Assembly (NCBI RefSeq): GCF_001431665.1
Contig: NZ_LLXV01000037.1
Location: forward strand, 1-58,584
Length of the DNA stretch: 58,584 nucleotides
Source of the DNA: Stenotrophomonas beteli
Lineage (GTDB): Bacteria; Pseudomonadota; Gammaproteobacteria; Xanthomonadales; Xanthomonadaceae
Direction: 5' to 3'
The notes under the pieces are model-generated. The model searched no databases and was not told where the DNA came from. It was given only the letters and a program-made list of their open reading frames with translations. Both the position numbers and the translations under genes were made by a program. Positions 45,763 through 53,670 of this stretch are shown in pieces; within the stretch, counting starts at the first letter, position 1; every line of letters begins with the position of its first letter.

Positions 45763-45771
45763 AAGGAGCGG

Positions 45772-46407
45772 CTACCGCCGCCCTTCCACCGCCATGCGTA
45801 CCGCCAGCCCGGCCAGCACCGTGCCCATCAACCAGCGCTGCACCATCTGCCAGGTGGGGCGTGCGGCCAGGAAGCCGGCGATGCTGCCGGCGGTCAGCGC
45901 GATCATGCCGTTCACGCTGACGCTGACCAGGATCTGGGTGGAGCCCAGCACGATCGACTGCATCAGTACGCTGCCTTCGCTGTCCGGATGCAGGAACTGC
46001 GGCAGCAGCGACAGGTACATCACCGCCACTTTCGGGTTCAGCAGATTGGTCAGGAAGCCCATCGTGAACAGCTTGCGCGGGCTGTCCTGCGGCAGGTCGC
46101 GCACTGCAAACGGTGAGCGGCCGCCGGGCTTGAGCGCCTGCCAGGCCAGGTACAGCAGGTACAGTGCGCCGCCGATGCGCAATGCGTCGTAGGCGAACGG
46201 TACGGTCATCAGCAGGGCGGTGATGCCCAGCGCCGCGCACAGCATGTAGAACACGAAGCCCAGCGCGACGCCACCCAGCGAGATCAGGCCCGCCATCGGT
46301 CCCTGGCAGATCGAGCGGGAGATGACGTAGATCATGTTCGGCCCAGGGGTGAGCACCATGGCCAGCGAAACCAGCGCAAAGGCCAACAGGTCGGAAGTGG
46401 CGGGCAT
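45772..46407 (-). CDS. LysE-family amino-acid exporter
   Basis: A 211-residue membrane protein with about six helices, the LysE/RhtB layout. The N-terminal LTPGPNMIYVISRS is the family signature, and GFLTNLLNPKVAVMYLSLLPQF the central motif. It should export an amino acid or related compound. It starts at the ATG giving MPATSDLLAF. Confidence 0.9.
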   Translation of the reverse strand: MPATSDLLAFALVSLAMVLTPGPNMIYVISRSICQGPMAGLISLGGVALGFVFYMLCAALGITALLMTVPFAYDALRIGGALYLLYLAWQALKPGGRSPFAVRDLPQDSPRKLFTMGFLTNLLNPKVAVMYLSLLPQFLHPDSEGSVLMQSIVLGSTQILVSVSVNGMIALTAGSIAGFLAARPTWQMVQRWLMGTVLAGLAVRMAVEGRR

Positions 46408-46498
46408 GGTCAGTCCTGGCAGTGGGCGTGGCGCAGTGTAGCGCCGCCTGCACGGGACCTGGCCTAAAATTGCCACACCCCACACCGATATTCCCGCC

Positions 46499-46903
46499 AT
46501 GACCCCGATCCCCGAGACTGTGCCGCCCATCGAAGTGCGCATGGCCGAAATCGTCTTCCCCAACCACACCAACCACATGGGCACCCTGTTCGGTGGCCAG
46601 GCGCTGGCGTGGATGGACAAGGCCGCGTTCCTGGCCGCCGCCCGCTATTCGCGCCGCACGGTGGTGACCGCACGTAGCGACCAGGTCGACTTCAAGCTGC
46701 CGATCCGCATCGGGCAGATGGTGGAAACCATCGGCCGCATCGTCGAGGTCGGCCGCAGCTCGATGAAGGTCGAAGTGGAGCTGATTGCCGAAGACCTGCA
46801 CAGCGGCGAGCGCAAGCTGTGTACCCGCGGCCACTTCGTGATGATCGCGCTGGGTGAAGACGGCCACCCCACCGCCGTGCCGCCGCTGCCTGCTGCGCCC
46901 TGA
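46499..46903 (+). CDS. acyl-CoA thioesterase (YciA-like hot-dog fold)
   Basis: A 134-residue hot-dog thioesterase: MAEIVFPNHTNHMGTLFGGQALAWMDKAA with the catalytic Asn/Asp region, then ARSDQVDFKLPIRIGQ. It hydrolyses acyl-CoAs to free acids and CoA. The ATG at 46499 gives the family length. The sirtuin gene follows closely in the same direction. Confidence 0.9.
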   Translation: MTPIPETVPPIEVRMAEIVFPNHTNHMGTLFGGQALAWMDKAAFLAAARYSRRTVVTARSDQVDFKLPIRIGQMVETIGRIVEVGRSSMKVEVELIAEDLHSGERKLCTRGHFVMIALGEDGHPTAVPPLPAAP

Positions 46904-46946
46904 GCCGATGCTTGCGGGGGCGTCCCGACGCCCCCATCTGAAGACC

Positions 46947-47753
46947 ATGACCCCGCCGCTGACCGACTTCATCGACCGCGCCCAGCGCCTGTTCGTGCTG
47001 ACCGGCGCCGGCTGCAGCACCGCTTCGGGCATTCCCGATTACCGCGACACCGACGGCCAGTGGAAGCGCACGCCGCCGGTGACCTACCAGGCCTTCATGG
47101 GCGAGGCGGCCACCCGCCAGCGTTACTGGGCGCGCAGCCTGCTGGGCTGGCCGCGCTTCGGCCTGGCCCAGCCCAACGGCTCCCACCAGGCGCTGGCCGC
47201 GCTGGAGGCCCGGGGCAAGCTGCAGGTGCTGCTGACCCAGAACGTGGACGGCCTGCACCAGCGCGCCGGCAGCCACAACGTGATCGACCTGCATGGCCGC
47301 CTGGATCTGCTGCGCTGCATGGGCTGCGAGCGCCGCAGTGGCCGCGAGGAATTCCAGCAGCGGCTGCTCGATGCCAACCCCGGCTGGGATGCCCTGGAGG
47401 CCGGCATCGCCCCCGATGGCGACGCCGATCTGGAGACCGATTTCTCCCGCTTCAGGGTGCCCGAGTGCCCGCACTGCGGCGGGGTGTTGAAGCCGGACGT
47501 GGTGTTCTTCGGCGAAAACGTGCCGCGTGAGCGCGTCGCGGCCGTGCACGCGCACCTGCAGCAGGCCGACGCCGTGCTGGTGGTGGGTTCCTCGCTGATG
47601 GTCTATTCGGGCTTCCGCTTCGTGCAGGCCGCCGCCAGGGCAGGGTTGCCGGTAGCGGCGCTGAACCGCGGGCGCACCCGTGCCGACGACCTGCTGCAGT
47701 TCAAGGATGAACGCGACTGCGGCGAGGCCCTGGCCACGTGGGCTTCGCGCTGA
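46947..47753 (+). CDS. NAD-dependent protein deacylase (sirtuin)
   Basis: A 268-residue SIR2 enzyme. LTGAGCSTASGIPDYRD (GAGxSxxSGIPxFR), QNVDGLHQRAG and DLHGRL with the catalytic His are present; the zinc site is CMGC and CPHC. It removes acyl groups from lysines using NAD and releases nicotinamide. The ATG at 46947 (MTPPLTDFIDRA) fits the family start; an ATG at 46908 would add 13 residues. Near the nicotinamide-salvage genes pncA, nadV and nadM. Confidence 0.93.
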   Translation: MTPPLTDFIDRAQRLFVLTGAGCSTASGIPDYRDTDGQWKRTPPVTYQAFMGEAATRQRYWARSLLGWPRFGLAQPNGSHQALAALEARGKLQVLLTQNVDGLHQRAGSHNVIDLHGRLDLLRCMGCERRSGREEFQQRLLDANPGWDALEAGIAPDGDADLETDFSRFRVPECPHCGGVLKPDVVFFGENVPRERVAAVHAHLQQADAVLVVGSSLMVYSGFRFVQAAARAGLPVAALNRGRTRADDLLQFKDERDCGEALATWASR

Positions 47754-47755
47754 GC

Positions 47756-47818
47756 CGAGCATGGGCTCGGCGCTACAAGGGGCGAGGCTTCTGTAGGGCC
47801 GAGCCCACGCTGGGCTGC
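47756..47818. repeat. two GTAG palindromes
   Basis: GCCGAGC-atg-GGCTCGGCGCTAC (mirror unit) followed by GTAGGGCCGAGCCCACGCTGGGC. Confidence 0.7.
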
Positions 47819-47915
47819 AGCAGGCCCCACGAAACAGCGATCCATCCACACGGTTGATTCGCAGCCCGTGCGGCGGTGCAATACGCTCCCCCATCCGCCT
47901 GTCCCCCGCATTGCC

Positions 47916-49016
47916 GTGACCCAGCTGTTTTCGCCGATCTCGCTCGGCCCCCTCACCCTGTCCAACCGCATCGTCATCGCACCGATGTGCCAGTACTCCG
48001 CCGAAGACGGCCGCGCCAGCGACTGGCACGCCATGCACCTGGGCAACCTGGCGCAGTCCGGCGCCGGCCTGCTGATCCTCGAAGCCACGGCGGTGGAACC
48101 GCGCGGCCGCATCAGCTGGGCCGACCTGGGCCTGTGGGACGACGGTACCGAAGCGGCACTGGCACAGGTGCTGGCCAGCGTCCGCCGCTGGTCGCCGATG
48201 CCGCTGGGCATCCAGCTCGGCCACGCCGGTCGCAAGGCGTCCGTGAAGCGTCCTTGGGACGGCGGCGGCCAGTTGCCAGCCGATGATGCGCGTGGCTGGC
48301 CCACCGTGGCGCCGTCGCCGCTGCCGTTCCATGCCGGCGATCCGGCACCGCAGGAACTGGATGAGGCCGGCATCGCCGAGGTCATCGCCGCCTTCGCCGC
48401 CAGTGCGGTGCGCGCCGAGCGCTTGGGCTTCGAGCTGATCGAGCTGCATGCCGCGCACGGTTATCTGCTGCACCAGTTCCTGTCGCCGCTGAGCAACCAC
48501 CGCACCGATGGCTACGGTGGCTCGCTGCCGAACCGCCTGCGCATGCTGGTGGAAGTGTTCGATGCGGTGCGCGCGGCGGTGTCGGACAAGGTCGCGGTGG
48601 GCGTGCGTATTTCCGCCAGCGACTGGGTCGATGGCGGTTGGGATCTGGTGCAGAGCGAAGCGCTGGCGCAGGTGCTGGACGCACGCGGCTGCAACTTCCT
48701 GCACGTTTCCAGCGGTGGGCTGGATGAACGGCAGAAGATCGCCGTCGGCCCGGGTTACCAGGTGCCGTTCGCGGCGGCGATCAAGGCCAAGGTGCGCATG
48801 CCCGTCATCGCCGTGGGCATGATCACCGAGCCCGAGCAGGCCGAATCGATCCTGCGCCATCGCCACGCCGATGCCGTGGCCCTGGCGCGCGGCATCCTCT
48901 ACGACCCGCGCTGGCCGTGGCATGCCGCTGCCGCACTGCGCGAGAGCGTGGAACCGGCGCCACAATACCTGCGCTGCGAGCCGCGCGATGCGCGCGGCGT
49001 GTTCAAGACGCGCTGA
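47916..49016 (+). CDS. old yellow enzyme-type NADH:flavin oxidoreductase (XenA/YqjM-like)
   Basis: A 366-residue FMN enzyme that reduces activated C=C bonds (xenobiotic/enone reductase). It begins TQLFSPISLGPLTLSNRIVIAPMCQYSA with the Cys25-type motif of the XenA/YqjM subgroup, and has HAAHGYLLHQFLSPLSNHRTDGYGG. The start is a GTG at 47916. It converges with a LysR gene with only three bases between stops. Confidence 0.92.
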   Translation: MTQLFSPISLGPLTLSNRIVIAPMCQYSAEDGRASDWHAMHLGNLAQSGAGLLILEATAVEPRGRISWADLGLWDDGTEAALAQVLASVRRWSPMPLGIQLGHAGRKASVKRPWDGGGQLPADDARGWPTVAPSPLPFHAGDPAPQELDEAGIAEVIAAFAASAVRAERLGFELIELHAAHGYLLHQFLSPLSNHRTDGYGGSLPNRLRMLVEVFDAVRAAVSDKVAVGVRISASDWVDGGWDLVQSEALAQVLDARGCNFLHVSSGGLDERQKIAVGPGYQVPFAAAIKAKVRMPVIAVGMITEPEQAESILRHRHADAVALARGILYDPRWPWHAAAALRESVEPAPQYLRCEPRDARGVFKTR

Positions 49017-49019
49017 GGC

Positions 49020-49931
49020 TCACACCCGCCAGGCCGGCGCGATGCCGGCCTGAAGGTGTTCGAACAGCGCGCGGATCTTGGCGGTGAAATCGCGGCGGTC
49101 GCTGACGCAGAAGTAGACCTCCATCGGTTCCGGGCGCCACGCGGTGTCGGCGCCGAACACCGCCTGCAGGCGGCCATCGCGCAGGTACGGCTCGGCCACG
49201 AATGCGGCCAGCCGGGTGATGCCGGCACCGGCCGCCGCCAGCGTCGCCAGCGCATCGATGTCATCGCAGACCATGCTCGGTGGCAGCGCGGCGTCCACGC
49301 GCTGGCCGTCCTTCAGCAGGCCCCAGCGCAATGGCCGGCCATCGGTTGGGAAGCGGTGCAGCAACCCGCGATGACCGCCCAGATCGGAAGGCTGTTGCGG
49401 GGTGCCGTGCGCCTTCAGGTAGGCCGGCGAGGCACAGAACACGAACGGAACACGCGCCAGCTGCCGCGCGACCACGCCGTCCTCCAGCTGCGCCCCGATG
49501 CGGATGCTGGCATCCACCGCTTCCGGCCCATGCTGCACGGCGCGGTCGGTCAGGCGCAGCTCCAGCTGCAGTTGTGGGTGGCGCTGCTGCAGTGAAGGCA
49601 ACAAGGGGGCAAGCACGTGGCGACCGAAGGCGCTGCTGCTGGCGATGCGCAGCGGCCCGGCCGGCTCGATGTCGCCGGAGGTGACCATCGCCTGCGCGCG
49701 TGCCAGGTCGGCTTCGATGTGACGCACCTGCGCCAGGTACAGCGCACCGGCCTCGCTGAGTGCCAGCTGGCGCGTGCTGCGGTTCAGCAGCCGCACGCCC
49801 AGATGGGCCTCGAGCCGGTTGATGTTCTGGCCGACAGCGGTGGCGCTGATGCCAAGGGTACGGGCCGCAGCGGCGATGCTGCCCGTCTCTGCGGTGCGGG
49901 TGAAGCTGCGGATCAATTGCAACAGGTTCAT
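49020..49931 (-). CDS. LysR-family regulator
   Basis: A 303-residue LysR protein: DNA-binding domain LLQLIRSFTRTAETGSIAAAARTLGISATAVGQNINRLEAHLG and a C-terminal ligand domain. It converges on the oxidoreductase gene, which it may regulate from its own far end; its upstream neighbour is purU, divergent. Target not determined. Confidence 0.88.
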   Translation of the reverse strand: MNLLQLIRSFTRTAETGSIAAAARTLGISATAVGQNINRLEAHLGVRLLNRSTRQLALSEAGALYLAQVRHIEADLARAQAMVTSGDIEPAGPLRIASSSAFGRHVLAPLLPSLQQRHPQLQLELRLTDRAVQHGPEAVDASIRIGAQLEDGVVARQLARVPFVFCASPAYLKAHGTPQQPSDLGGHRGLLHRFPTDGRPLRWGLLKDGQRVDAALPPSMVCDDIDALATLAAAGAGITRLAAFVAEPYLRDGRLQAVFGADTAWRPEPMEVYFCVSDRRDFTAKIRALFEHLQAGIAPAWRV

Positions 49932-50039
49932 GACCGGCCAGCTTGCCACGGGATCGTCCAAGTATCGCTTGGGACAGAACCAAGCCCTTCGCTTGCATCG
50001 GTGACCACCGCTCCGATCGACACCCTGCTGGCCTACACT

Positions 50040-50897
50040 ATGATGATGCGCCCCGACTCCATCCTCACCCTGTCCTGCCCCGACCGTACCGGCATCGTCT
50101 ACCGTGTGTCCGGCCTGTTGTTCGACCACGGCTGCAACATCCTCGACGCCCAGCAGTTCGGTGACGAGGAGAGCGGCCGCTTCTTCCTGCGCGTGCATTT
50201 CGACCGCGACGCCGGCCTGCCGCTGGACACGGTGCATGCGGCGATGGCCACCCTGGCGGCCGACTTCGGCATGGACTGGCAGCTGCACGATGGTCGTCGC
50301 CGTGCGCGCCTGCTGGTGCTGGTCAGCAAGCAGGGGCACTGCCTCAACGATCTGCTGTTCCGCGCCCACAGTGGCCAGCTGAAGGTGGACATCGCCGCAG
50401 TGGCGTCCAACCACGCCGACTTCGCGCCGCTGGCTGCGTCCTACCAGGTGCCGTTCCATCATCTGCCGGTGAACGCGGAAACGCGCACGGTGCAGGAGCA
50501 GCAGATCATCGATCTGGTCGAGCGCGAACGTATCGACCTGGTGGTGCTGGCGCGCTACATGCAGATCCTGTCACCCACGCTGTGCCGCGCATTGGCGGGC
50601 CGCGCGATCAACATCCACCACAGCTTCCTGCCCAGCTTCAAGGGCGCGCAGCCGTACCACCAGGCCCACGCGCGCGGGGTCAAGATCATCGGCGCCACCG
50701 CGCACTACGTGACCGAAGACCTGGACGAAGGCCCGATCATCGAACAGGACGTGGCCCGCGTCGACCATGCGATGGCGCCGCGCGAGCTGGTGCGGCTGGG
50801 CAGCGATACCGAATCGCTGGTGCTGGCGCGCGCCGTGCGCCGCCATGTGGAGCACCGCATCCTGCTCAACGGCCACCGCACGGTGGTGTTCCGGTAA
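50040..50897 (+). CDS. purU: formyltetrahydrofolate deformylase
   Basis: Splits 10-formyl-THF into formate and THF, supplying formate for purine synthesis. The 285-residue protein has an N-terminal ACT domain (about residues 8-80, with LSCPDRTGIVYRVSGLL) and a C-terminal formyltransferase-like catalytic domain with INIHHSFLPSFKGAQPY. Three consecutive ATGs start the frame; a GTG at 50001 is another option. Confidence 0.93.
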   Translation: MMMRPDSILTLSCPDRTGIVYRVSGLLFDHGCNILDAQQFGDEESGRFFLRVHFDRDAGLPLDTVHAAMATLAADFGMDWQLHDGRRRARLLVLVSKQGHCLNDLLFRAHSGQLKVDIAAVASNHADFAPLAASYQVPFHHLPVNAETRTVQEQQIIDLVERERIDLVVLARYMQILSPTLCRALAGRAINIHHSFLPSFKGAQPYHQAHARGVKIIGATAHYVTEDLDEGPIIEQDVARVDHAMAPRELVRLGSDTESLVLARAVRRHVEHRILLNGHRTVVFR

Positions 50898-50918
50898 CGC
50901 GCTGCCCCTTCCGCGTCC

Positions 50919-51021
50919 GCCGGGCATGGCCCGGCGCTACCCACGGGTGTGATCCGGTAGTGCCGGCCGCTGGCCGGCAACTGCAGGGATCCAGGCGTTG
51001 CCGGCCAGCGGCCGGCACTAC
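50919..51021. repeat. REP palindromes between convergent purU and pncA
   Basis: CGCCGGGCATGGCCCGGCGCTAC (50919-50940), then a full GTAGTGCCGGCC...GGCCGGCACTAC pair (50957-51021). Confidence 0.8.
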
Positions 51022-51030
51022 CGTTGTGGG

Positions 51031-51657
51031 TCAGGCGGTCGCGATTCCCGCCTTGCCAAGCGCCTCGCGCACCATCGCGTCGTTGGCTTCGGTCACCGGC
51101 CGGGTCAGGTCCCACAGGAACTTCACCCGGAAGCCGGATTTCACCGCGTCCTGCGCGCTCCACAGCACGCAGTAGTCGCGGGCCAGCCCGCACACGTGCA
51201 CTTCGCGGATGCGGCGCTCGTGCAGCCAGCCGGCCAGGCCGGTCGGCGGGCGCTCACCGTCGGGGCCGTGGTTCTCGCGGAAGGCGCTGTACGAATCCAC
51301 CTGCGGGCGCGTGCCCTTGCGCAGGATCAGGTCGGCCGAGGTCCAGTCCACGCCTGGGTGCAGCACGGCGCCTGCGCTGCCCTGGACGCAGTGGTCGGGC
51401 CACAGGGTCTGCGGCTGCGCGTGCAGCAGGATGGTCTCGAACGGGCGCTGGCCGGGGTGCTGGCTGGCAAACGAGGCGTGGTCGGCCGGGTGCCAGTCCT
51501 GTGTCGCCACCACGGTGCGGTAGCGGCGCTGTGCCAGCAGATCGGCAATCGGTACCACCAGCGCATCACCCTGATCGCAGGCCAGGGTGCCGCCGGGCAT
51601 GAAGTCCGGCTGCAGGTCGATCACCAGCAGGGCGACATCGGCAGGCAGGGCAGTCAT
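51031..51657 (-). CDS. pncA: nicotinamidase
   Basis: Deamidates nicotinamide to nicotinate for NAD salvage. The 208-residue isochorismatase-fold protein shows VIDLQPDFMPGG with the catalytic Asp, DWHPADHASF (metal His), KGTRPQVDSYSAF (Lys) and the nucleophile Cys in CGLARDYCV. The ATG at 51657 has no clear ribosome site; a TTG seven codons upstream has AAGAGA in front and is an alternative start. Confidence 0.93.
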   Translation of the reverse strand: MTALPADVALLVIDLQPDFMPGGTLACDQGDALVVPIADLLAQRRYRTVVATQDWHPADHASFASQHPGQRPFETILLHAQPQTLWPDHCVQGSAGAVLHPGVDWTSADLILRKGTRPQVDSYSAFRENHGPDGERPPTGLAGWLHERRIREVHVCGLARDYCVLWSAQDAVKSGFRVKFLWDLTRPVTEANDAMVREALGKAGIATA

Positions 51658-51749
51658 GGCAAAGAGGTCGGGCTGCAACGTATCTCTTTGAACCTACACC
51701 ATTGTATGGACGTTCACTAGATGATTTCGTCACAAAAGGTGCATTCGCT

Positions 51750-51784
51750 CTTTACATCTGGAGGTGGTTCAGGTAGTCTGAGAT
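51750..51784 (+). promoter_or_regulatory. possible promoter of the AT-rich island transcript
   Basis: TTTACA at 51751-51756 and TAGTCT 17 bases downstream resemble a sigma-70 promoter (the -10 match is weak). It would start a transcript with a long structured leader reaching the two small genes. Confidence 0.3.
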
Positions 51785-51787
51785 CTG

Positions 51788-51896
51788 GATAAAAAAATCC
51801 ACCCCGGAGCCAATGAAGGTCCCGAGGGGCTCTTTAAAACATTGATGTATAAGAATTTAGGCTCTTGGACGCGCCAACGTCCTCAGAACCTAAATT
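51788..51896 (+). other. structured, AT-rich leader with hairpins
   Basis: GGAT-AAAAAA-ATCC, then GAGCC...GGGCTC followed by TTT, and a long stem AATTTAGG...GGACG / CGTCC...CCTAAATT (51854-51896). No protein gene is visible. It may be an untranslated leader or a small RNA; I do not recognise it. Confidence 0.4.
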
Positions 51897-52104
51897 AGGT
51901 CCGAGGCGTAGGGAGTTGAGGGTGCTTCACTCTCTGCGTCACTCGTTCAGTCTTCATTCAGACTTTCGCTTGAAGGGCGGGTTTGATTGGAACAATCCGC
52001 CAATTATAGCAGCTTGTCAATTGATTTGGACAGCCTTGCTATCTAGGTGGATTGGATGGACGGATCGGTACCAGTGGGCACCCTCCAACTCAATGGAGGT
52101 AGCC

Positions 52105-52212
52105 ATGTCGAATTCTCGTCCGAAGACGGTGTTCGTGCGCAACTACTCTCGCTTCCGATTCGGGAAGTGGGAGAGCGTATGCAATCACTGGCGCTCGGCC
52201 CCTGGGGCCTAA
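52105..52212 (+). CDS. 35-residue small protein, function unknown
   Basis: Encodes MSNSRPKTVFVRNYSRFRFG and a further 15 residues ending in HWRSAPGA: a basic, aromatic-rich peptide with no membrane segment. A strong ribosome site (GGAGG five bases before the ATG) and GC-rich third codon positions (26 of 34 sense codons after the Met) support translation in this frame. A second open frame overlaps (52056-52304, with AGGTGG upstream), but its third positions are unselective. Paired with the small gene downstream. Confidence 0.55.
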   Translation: MSNSRPKTVFVRNYSRFRFGKWESVCNHWRSAPGA

Positions 52213-52220
52213 GCGTCACA

Positions 52221-52251
52221 CCTCACGAGGGGGCTTCGCCCCCTCGTGAGG
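52221..52251. other. 14-bp perfect hairpin between the two small genes
   Basis: CCTCACGAGGGGGC-ttc-GCCCCCTCGTGAGG, without a T-tract. It may partly terminate or protect the mRNA between the small genes. Confidence 0.7.
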
Positions 52252-52306
52252 AACTTCGAGACAGTAACGGCAGAGCTCCTTCCGTCCATCCAAAAAAGGA
52301 ATGATC

Positions 52307-52444
52307 ATGACCAGTAAATCTTCATCAAAGACTACGGCACATAGAAGCTCGGTATCTGGCCGCTTTATCTCGCAGAGCTACGCGTTGAAGCATCCAAGCA
52401 CCACTCAGCGCGAAAGAAATCCGAAGCCGTCTCCCAAAAAGTAA
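52307..52444 (+). CDS. 45-residue small basic protein, function unknown
   Basis: Encodes a very basic, Ser/Thr-rich peptide starting MTSKSSSKTTAHRSS, containing GRFISQSYALKHPSTTQRE and ending KPSPKK. AAGGA lies six bases before the ATG at 52307 (another ATG at 52301). The HR...GRF...YAxKHPxTT pattern recalls widespread small proteins often seen near toxin-antitoxin or mobile genes, but I cannot assign it. Codon use is AT-richer than the neighbours, suggesting acquired DNA. A strong terminator follows. Confidence 0.6.
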   Translation: MTSKSSSKTTAHRSSVSGRFISQSYALKHPSTTQRERNPKPSPKK

Positions 52445-52450
52445 TTGAAG

Positions 52451-52483
52451 AAAGAGCCCGCGATCTTTGATCGCGGGCTCTTT
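52451..52483. terminator. strong bidirectional terminator hairpin
   Basis: AAAGAGCCCGCGATC-ttt-GATCGCGGGCTCTTT: a 15-bp perfect stem. It ends the small-gene transcript and, read in reverse, can end queH, whose stop lies 32 bases away. Confidence 0.9.
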
Positions 52484-52514
52484 GTGTTCTGGTCCGTCTC
52501 AAGGAAGGAAATGA

Positions 52515-53186
52515 CTAATCCTTGGGGATTTTCGGTTCGTCCTGCCCGTAGTAAAGCAGGCCGATCCTGATCCGCTCGCGGCCATTCTCGCGGCGATGGC
52601 GGTTGGCATCGCGCAGCGAGTACACGCAGCCGCAGTATTCCTGCTGGTAGAACTGCTCGCGCTTGCTGATCTCGATCATGCGGCTGGCACCGCCGCCCTT
52701 GCGCCAGTTGTAGTCCCAGTACTGCAGGCCTTCATAGCGCGAGGCGGCGCGGATGCCGCAGTCGTTGATCTGCGCCATGTTCTTCCAGCGCGAGATGCCC
52801 AGCGAAGAACTGATGGTGTCGTAGCCGTGCTCGTGCGCGTACAGCGCAGTGCGCTCGAAGCGCATGTCGAAGCACATCGTGCAGCGGATGCCGCGTTCGG
52901 GTTCGTTTTCCATGCCGCGTGCACGGCTGAACCAGTTGTCGGTGTCGTAGTCGCAGTCGATGAAAGGAATGCCGTGCTGCTCGGCGAAGCGGATGTTCTC
53001 CTGCTTGCGCAGCTCGTACTCCTTCACCGGATGGATGTTGGGGTTGTAGAAGAAGATCGCGTAGTCGATCCCGGAGGCGGTGATCGCCTCCATCACTTCG
53101 CCGGAGCAGGGCGCGCAGCACGAATGCAGCAGCAGGCGCTTGCCGTCGGCCGGCAGGGTCAGGGTGGGGCGTTGGAGCTCGGTCAT
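52515..53186 (-). CDS. queH: QueH, cobalamin-independent epoxyqueuosine reductase
   Basis: Reduces epoxyqueuosine to queuosine in tRNA, replacing B12-dependent QueG. The 223-residue protein has the QueH cysteine pairs: [25 protein letters not shown] and [13 protein letters not shown], which bind an Fe-S cluster and a second metal. [14 protein letters not shown] and [12 protein letters not shown] are further family markers. The ATG at 53186 begins [10 protein letters not shown] cobalamin riboswitch precedes it on the same strand with no gene between, so B12 should turn it off. Confidence 0.93.
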   Translation of the reverse strand: MTELQRPTLTLPADGKRLLLHSCCAPCSGEVMEAITASGIDYAIFFYNPNIHPVKEYELRKQENIRFAEQHGIPFIDCDYDTDNWFSRARGMENEPERGIRCTMCFDMRFERTALYAHEHGYDTISSSLGISRWKNMAQINDCGIRAASRYEGLQYWDYNWRKGGGASRMIEISKREQFYQQEYCGCVYSLRDANRHRRENGRERIRIGLLYYGQDEPKIPKD

Positions 53187-53378
53187 CGTCAGGTACCGCA
53201 TGGACCGCCGGCAACGGCGGGGGCCCATGCATCAGCGCGTGGGAAGCAGATCCGGGCAGATTCCGCGGAAAGGACGCGCGCGGCCGCGCCGCCTGCACGT
53301 GCAGGACGACGACGGCCCCGGCACCCTCCCCGCGGAGAGTCCAGGTCGAATCAGGGGACGGTCGTGTCCCCCGGCCGG

Positions 53379-53577
53379 GGCCGGTCTTCGGGCTGATGGA
53401 CTCGGGCCGCAGCCCACCTACTCCCTGCCGCTTCCCAGGCGCGAGCCCAGTGCTGTTGGCAGGATTCGTTTCCATCCACCGCTGCGGGGCAGCTCCGGAA
53501 TGGGCGCGCCAGGCGCCTTCACCGGATTCCCGTTTAAATCCGTCCCAGCGCCCGGGAGCGATGGGAGAGATACCTTC
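53379..53577 (-). promoter_or_regulatory. cobalamin (B12) riboswitch upstream of queH
   Basis: Read on the reverse strand the region has the conserved order of the cobalamin riboswitch: GGGAATCCGGTG, then CCGGAGCTGCCCCGCAGCGG, ACGAATCC, GCACTGGG, CTGGGAAGCGGCAGGGAGTA, GCCCGAG and the B12 box AGCCCGAAGACCGGCC (53379-53394), one base off the consensus AGYCMGGAGACCKGCC. GC-rich stems directly after the box could form the expression platform. 192 bases separate it from the queH start. Confidence 0.9.
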
Positions 53578-53620
53578 GGCGTGTGCAAAGTGGACCGGTT
53601 GGCCGCAGGGGTCAAGGCCC

Positions 53621-53659
53621 GGGGTCGGATCCCGTTGCCACGCAACGGGCTCTGACCCC
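53621..53659. repeat. imperfect GGGGTCGGATCCCG-type palindrome
   Basis: GGGGTCGGATCCCGTTGC pairs with GCAACGGGCTCTGACCCC around CAC with three mismatches. It lies just past the nadV stop and may end the nadM-nadV transcript before the riboswitch transcript begins. A perfect relative is at 35327. Confidence 0.75.
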
Positions 53660-53670
53660 CGGAAACGCCT

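Noticed and set aside
53232..53417. A 61-codon minus-strand frame within the queH leader.
   Set aside because: It overlaps the B12 box, has no ribosome site and is proline/arginine-rich shadow sequence.
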